From the NCBI GenBank assembly GCA_964573505.1, contig CAZNMS010000138.1, positions 1-18,851 on the forward strand: a DNA stretch of 18,851 nucleotides. The letters are read 5' to 3'. Every line of letters begins with the position of its first letter. Position 1 is the first letter of the stretch. This document shows, piece by piece, positions 16,401 through 18,851 of this stretch. A model generated the notes under the pieces. It was given only the letters and a program-made list of their open reading frames with translations, did not search any database and had not been told where the DNA came from. The translations under genes and the position numbers were made by a program. The stretch is from AM-0621 sp964573505 (lineage in GTDB: Bacteria > Planctomycetota > Planctomycetia > Planctomycetales > Planctomycetaceae).

Positions 16401-18851
16401 GCGACTCGGCGTAGTGCCCCTGAATGCGGCGGCGCCAAAGCTCTTTGCCCGATCGACCATCAAGCACGCGGCAATCGAGTTCGGTCTTTGGGTCGGTCAG
16501 CACGATCTCACGCACGCCGTCGCCATTGAGGTCATGCTCGGCATTCAACCGGCACTCGATGAAGTATTGGTCGCGTCCCGTAGCGACGTTCCAGTGCGGT
16601 CGGCCTTGCTGTGTAGTGGGTAATACACCCTCAGCCGCGCTCAAGCTCAGCACCTGCACTGAGCCGGTCGGAGCGGTCTCGTGCGGATGCATGAGCAGAA
16701 CGACTTCCGGCAATTGGTCGCCATCAACATCGAGCACTCGCATGTCGGCGCAACTCACGCCCGGAGCTTTCTCTGCCGGCTTCAAGACGAACGGCTTTCC
16801 GACGAGTTGCCCGTTGCTCGCATCGAACATTTGCAGCTTGCCATCGAGCATCGACACGAATTGCGTCGACGACTGCGAGTTGACCGGCGCCAATCGCACG
16901 TGCGACTGATCCGATCCGTCATGCGGACGCGAGCCGAGCTGCAAGCGCCACTGCGTGCTGCGATCAGACAATCGCACGCCGCGCAACGTCACCTGCGGCC
17001 GCTGAGTCTGCACGTCGAATAACTCCTCGGTGAGCAACAGCAGTGACTCGTCGGAGTCGCCGCGTTTGATCGGCACGATCCGCGCATCGCGAAAGGCTGC
17101 CGGTTGAACTTGCTGCTGCTGTTCGCTGCGGGCTTCGGGCTGATGCCACCACAACGCTTTGCCGGTCTTGCCGGAGACGGCAAACACGCAACGACCTTGA
17201 TTGAGCCGCCAAATCAAATCGGGCGTGCCGTCAGCATCGAGATCGAGCAGCGGTCGCAGCACCTGCGGCGCCTTCTGCGAGTTCAACTGCCAACCAAAAA
17301 CAGTCGCTGACCACCAACTGGTCTTCGCGTTGTCGTCGGGCAAAAGGTGCTTCAAGTCGGCTGAGTCTCGACTGACATCAAGCGCCCAAACGACTTCCCC
17401 CGTCCGACGCGAGATGCGTTTCAGCTTCGTCGGTTCGGCCAATGACTTCTTGTTCGAGCCGTCGCTCCAGTCGTTCTGCGAGCCGTTCGGAGACTTCGGT
17501 AACACCATCAAATCGGCCCCGTCTCCGAAGTCGACGAACTCGTAACTGCTCGCGCCATGCACCGGGATCGGCTTGCGAAACTCATCACGATCAAGATCGA
17601 CATCAAGCTCCAACTTCTGAGTCCGCTGCACGACGAAGCGAGCGGATGAACTCAGCGCGCCGCGACCGCTGACGCGCAGCAAGTAGTCGCCGGCCGGTAC
17701 CGCAACCGGCTGCTCATTCGGAACCGTGAAGCTCGGGACAACAAGCTCACCGCGCTCGTCGAGCACTTCTGCCGTCAGTGGCCCCGACTTCGTCTTGAGC
17801 ACGAGCGAACCGTTCTGCAGTTCGTCGTACTGCCGCCAAGAAAGCGTGCCGCCAATGAGTGCAACGGTTGTTACAGCGACCGCTGCAATCGTTGTGACGA
17901 GTTGCTTGCGATTCTGCTTCACCCAACGAGCAGCTTGCTCTGCGAATGAAACGCGTCGTGCTCGAATAGCCCGGCCTTCGATGAAAGCCCGCAGATCGTC
18001 CGCCAATTCCTGAGCCGACTGATAGCGCTGCGACGCGTCCTTACTCAGACACTTGAGAATGATGGTCTCAAGATCGCGCGGCAGATCCGGCGCGAACTTG
18101 CGCGGCGACAACGGTTCGACCGACAGAATCTGAGCGATGACGACATGCGGCGACTCGGACTCAAACAACGGCTTGCGCGCGACAAGCTCATACAGCGTCG
18201 CGCCGAGGCTATAGATGTCGGTGCGATGATCGACCGGCTTATGCATCGCGGATGCTTGCTCGGGGCTCATGTAACGAGGAGTACCCAGCAACGCGCCGCT
18301 CAAACTGAGCGTCACATCATCGAGCCGCTTTGCGAGTCCGAAGTCCGTCAGCCATATCCGCCCGTCTCGACCGAGAATCAGATTCGACGGCTTGATGTCG
18401 CGATGCACGACGCCGCGTTGATGCGCATGAGCGAGAGCCTCTGCGGCTTGCAGGCCCCATTGCGCGATCGTGCTCGATTGAATGGGACCACTGGGACGGC
18501 TGAAACGAATCGCCTCGTAGCCGAAATCGTCAGATTTCGGACCGTGCACGACAGCGTCCGAAATCTGACGATTTCGGCTACGGTCATTGATGACATCCCC
18601 TTTCGTCTCAGCCGTCTCATTCCCCTTGCTCCCATCAGCCGCTTCACCCTGCTGACACAACTCGCGCAAGCTTTGTCCTTCAATCAACTGCATCGCGTAG
18701 TAATGCACGCCTTGCTCAGACCCGATCGCGAAGACGGGCACGATGTTGGTGTGATGCAGAGCAGCGACGGTCTCGGCTTCTCGTTGAAAGCGTTGCATCG
18801 CTTCGGGATTCGGAGCCGCTCCGAACCGCAACACCTTGAGCGCCACTGGTC
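13462..18851 (-). CDS. Membrane Ser/Thr protein kinase with FG-GAP/PQQ-like sensor region; 5' end beyond window
   Basis: At least 1,794 codons are visible. The true start lies past the right edge, since V-A-L-K (GTG codon 18846) is the VAxK motif, not a start. The kinase has K4, H148-R-D, D168-F-G and G188-T-P-R-Y-M-S-P-E. One TM (about 314-337) leads to a PEGA-like stretch (345-420), then a huge exported region. Eleven calcium-type D-x-D-G-D-G motifs (at 535, 706, 772, 825, 941, 994, 1077, 1148, 1224, 1289 and 1425, some degenerate) alternate with PQQ-like motifs such as S-G-K-T-G-K-x-L-W (about 558, 797, 859, 1112, 1185, 1256, 1323), suggesting beta-propellers. Five C-terminal TMs (about 1621-1645, 1655-1677, 1688-1712, 1721-1743, 1760-1782) follow. 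Residues about 89-111, between helices D and E, are encoded by palindromic element A. The C-terminus RSSTR and stop are encoded by element D. Ligand and substrates unknown. Confidence 0.92.
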   Translation of the reverse strand, partial: PVALKVLRFGAAPNPEAMQRFQREAETVAALHHTNIVPVFAIGSEQGVHYYAMQLIEGQSLRELCQQGEAADGSKGNETAETKGDVINDRSRNRQISDAVVHGPKSDDFGYEAIRFSRPSGPIQSSTIAQWGLQAAEALAHAHQRGVVHRDIKPSNLILGRDGRIWLTDFGLAKRLDDVTLSLSGALLGTPRYMSPEQASAMHKPVDHRTDIYSLGATLYELVARKPLFESESPHVVIAQILSVEPLSPRKFAPDLPRDLETIILKCLSKDASQRYQSAQELADDLRAFIEGRAIRARRVSFAEQAARWVKQNRKQLVTTIAAVAVTTVALIGGTLSWRQYDELQNGSLVLKTKSGPLTAEVLDERGELVVPSFTVPNEQPVAVPAGDYLLRVSGRGALSSSARFVVQRTQKLELDVDLDRDEFRKPIPVHGASSYEFVDFGDGADLMVLPKSPNGSQNDWSDGSNKKSLAEPTKLKRISRRTGEVVWALDVSRDSADLKHLLPDDNAKTSWWSATVFGWQLNSQKAPQVLRPLLDLDADGTPDLIWRLNQGRCVFAVSGKTGKALWWHQPEARSEQQQQVQPAAFRDARIVPIKRGDSDESLLLLTEELFDVQTQRPQVTLRGVRLSDRSTQWRLQLGSRPHDGSDQSHVRLAPVNSQSSTQFVSMLDGKLQMFDASNGQLVGKPFVLKPAEKAPGVSCADMRVLDVDGDQLPEVVLLMHPHETAPTGSVQVLSLSAAEGVLPTTQQGRPHWNVATGRDQYFIECRLNAEHDLNGDGVREIVLTDPKTELDCRVLDGRSGKELWRRRIQGHYAESRNSAPVIGADIDGDGWRDVFVLSIKPDHEIHFDNEKSLFADCFSGKDGRSLWWSRQPMSGRVNAFLSSFEFAPQWWEHGPNGGPVLLASMFVEPNHRVESRLWTIDARTGQFLETGTWMTRPELVDWDNDGRAELCVFVPRDEASGHFDALTSPGELTVFRGDSPTHWRRFGDWIPASDLDGDGLSELWQPNHRWHESNPIASGKTGSQVGDWHVSQDVHAVEPLLVPTRRAVTRVSTPALKDESSSTSAKAATKLESQPFDLNGDGFADLLGYGTRTESYSDRPMPTEWPLGLRLLSGRDATTLWPTPLVKAPQWESRTFMQRHAFDARVVDLDGDGQWELIVPFTAETQNSHQPKLPARCRYEVAVVDLRSGKLKWQSTLLDEVGQDSTHHFWSSGDRPIRFVEFADLDGDHVQDFVVSIEPSSWHSNAERPLIVQARSGRDGHLLWPEVRGKFQRMKWQWIDFLQVGVTNLDGKGAPEIVLFDFLSKDEEAEAAWPGEFELRALDAATGRVRFHKRWPGELSKHGHSIAGDTPRLRTLRAKPDERGAIVIALSEFLPSKPSNPGEDWLLRAPEVKGEQQQDREQLPIELEIAERYSRHRYDQLLVVDLHEDGVDELLALRNDLQNYSAPSVLRVSRNLNDELWSLPQQVRDGLRASVLDNGRLLMLKQHQRLQFVSADGQLLADETLNEDANPRLAMTATALHQAVDAALETSATKDSRGLQVLQVLINKNGKTESQQVSLRDVGTTRQQQTAGDREVTSSGTSPTASPLAANVSRTPNKNPLPRDPRLFRPLPWVEEDIGRNGLLMIGLAGLTSFVLLALPLLALRFSWRERRSIWSPIWTLLGAFVWWGGSWQVLRAIGSSVVGSDIGQFELLQLAMVIAFGFPAAWLPVLITQWLIERRIRPLIVLGVTMLVSTIGLMAALVQSHRSRLHVSQSYDWSHWYVIIPMGCYIGLNLWLIAAPFSRIRLRRRSSTR
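18516..18582. repeat. Palindromic element A, copy 3, in frame inside the kinase gene
   Basis: A perfect 25-bp inverted repeat (18516-18540 and 18558-18582) has a 17-nt spacer. Each arm is GTAG plus hairpin CCGAAATC-GTCA-GATTTCGG, or its complement. A 31-nt stretch at its right end is identical to intergenic copy 1, including the AGCGT before the hairpin. The outer arms of copies 1 and 2 are absent. It is read as about 23 codons of the kinase without a stop. Confidence 0.92.

Noticed and set aside
18844..18846. Start codon of the kinase at 18846
   Set aside because: The codon is GTG within the V-A-L-K motif; the glycine-rich loop must lie upstream, outside the window.

Overview
The window looks like a piece of a planctomycete (Planctomycetota) chromosome. 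Evidence: a Hanks-type Ser/Thr kinase with a huge extracytoplasmic FG-GAP/PQQ-type region, a WXG100 protein of the type common in that phylum, and a membrane protein/DUF4129/DUF4350/MoxR/DUF58 gene set in typical order. GC content is moderate to high. No rRNA or tRNA gene was seen, so the assignment rests on gene content only.

Layout. 1-250: end of a 76-bp tandem repeat array. 345-413: a palindromic element. 510-1724: a small WXG100 gene and a DUF2887/Rpn-type nuclease-like gene. 1722-1830: first copy of palindromic element A. 1859-3658 (minus): a long membrane polyferredoxin resembling NapH fused to NapG. 3662-4265: a divergent intergenic region with a convincing c-di-AMP (ydaO-yuaA class) riboswitch at about 3859-3984 on the plus strand. 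4266-6386: a KimA-like APC-superfamily permease, the expected client of that riboswitch. 6399-6521: palindromic element B. 6566-9581: membrane protein, DUF4129 and DUF4350 genes. 9582-10013: second copy of element A plus other hairpins. 10014-12280: moxR and DUF58 genes. 12289-12552: inverted-repeat element C. 12561-13202: a cbiQ/ecfT-type gene. 13231-13479: nested palindromic elements D and C'. 13462-18851 (minus): the giant kinase gene, cut by the right window edge and carrying a third copy of element A in frame inside its kinase domain.

How the genes fit. The riboswitch plus permease make a plausible c-di-AMP-controlled potassium uptake unit. The MoxR AAA+ ATPase, DUF58 protein, DUF4129 protein, DUF4350 protein and membrane partner form one envelope-associated MoxR module, with cbiQ downstream in the same orientation.

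The most unusual theme is the density of double-hairpin palindromes. In several sequence-unrelated families, each arm is itself a hairpin and the two arms are also complementary to each other. This resembles REPINs (paired inverted REP sequences). Families A and D carry GTAG at the foot of each hairpin, family A shows compensatory stem changes, and the elements lie between genes, on stop codons, next to a Shine-Dalgarno, and once inside an open reading frame.
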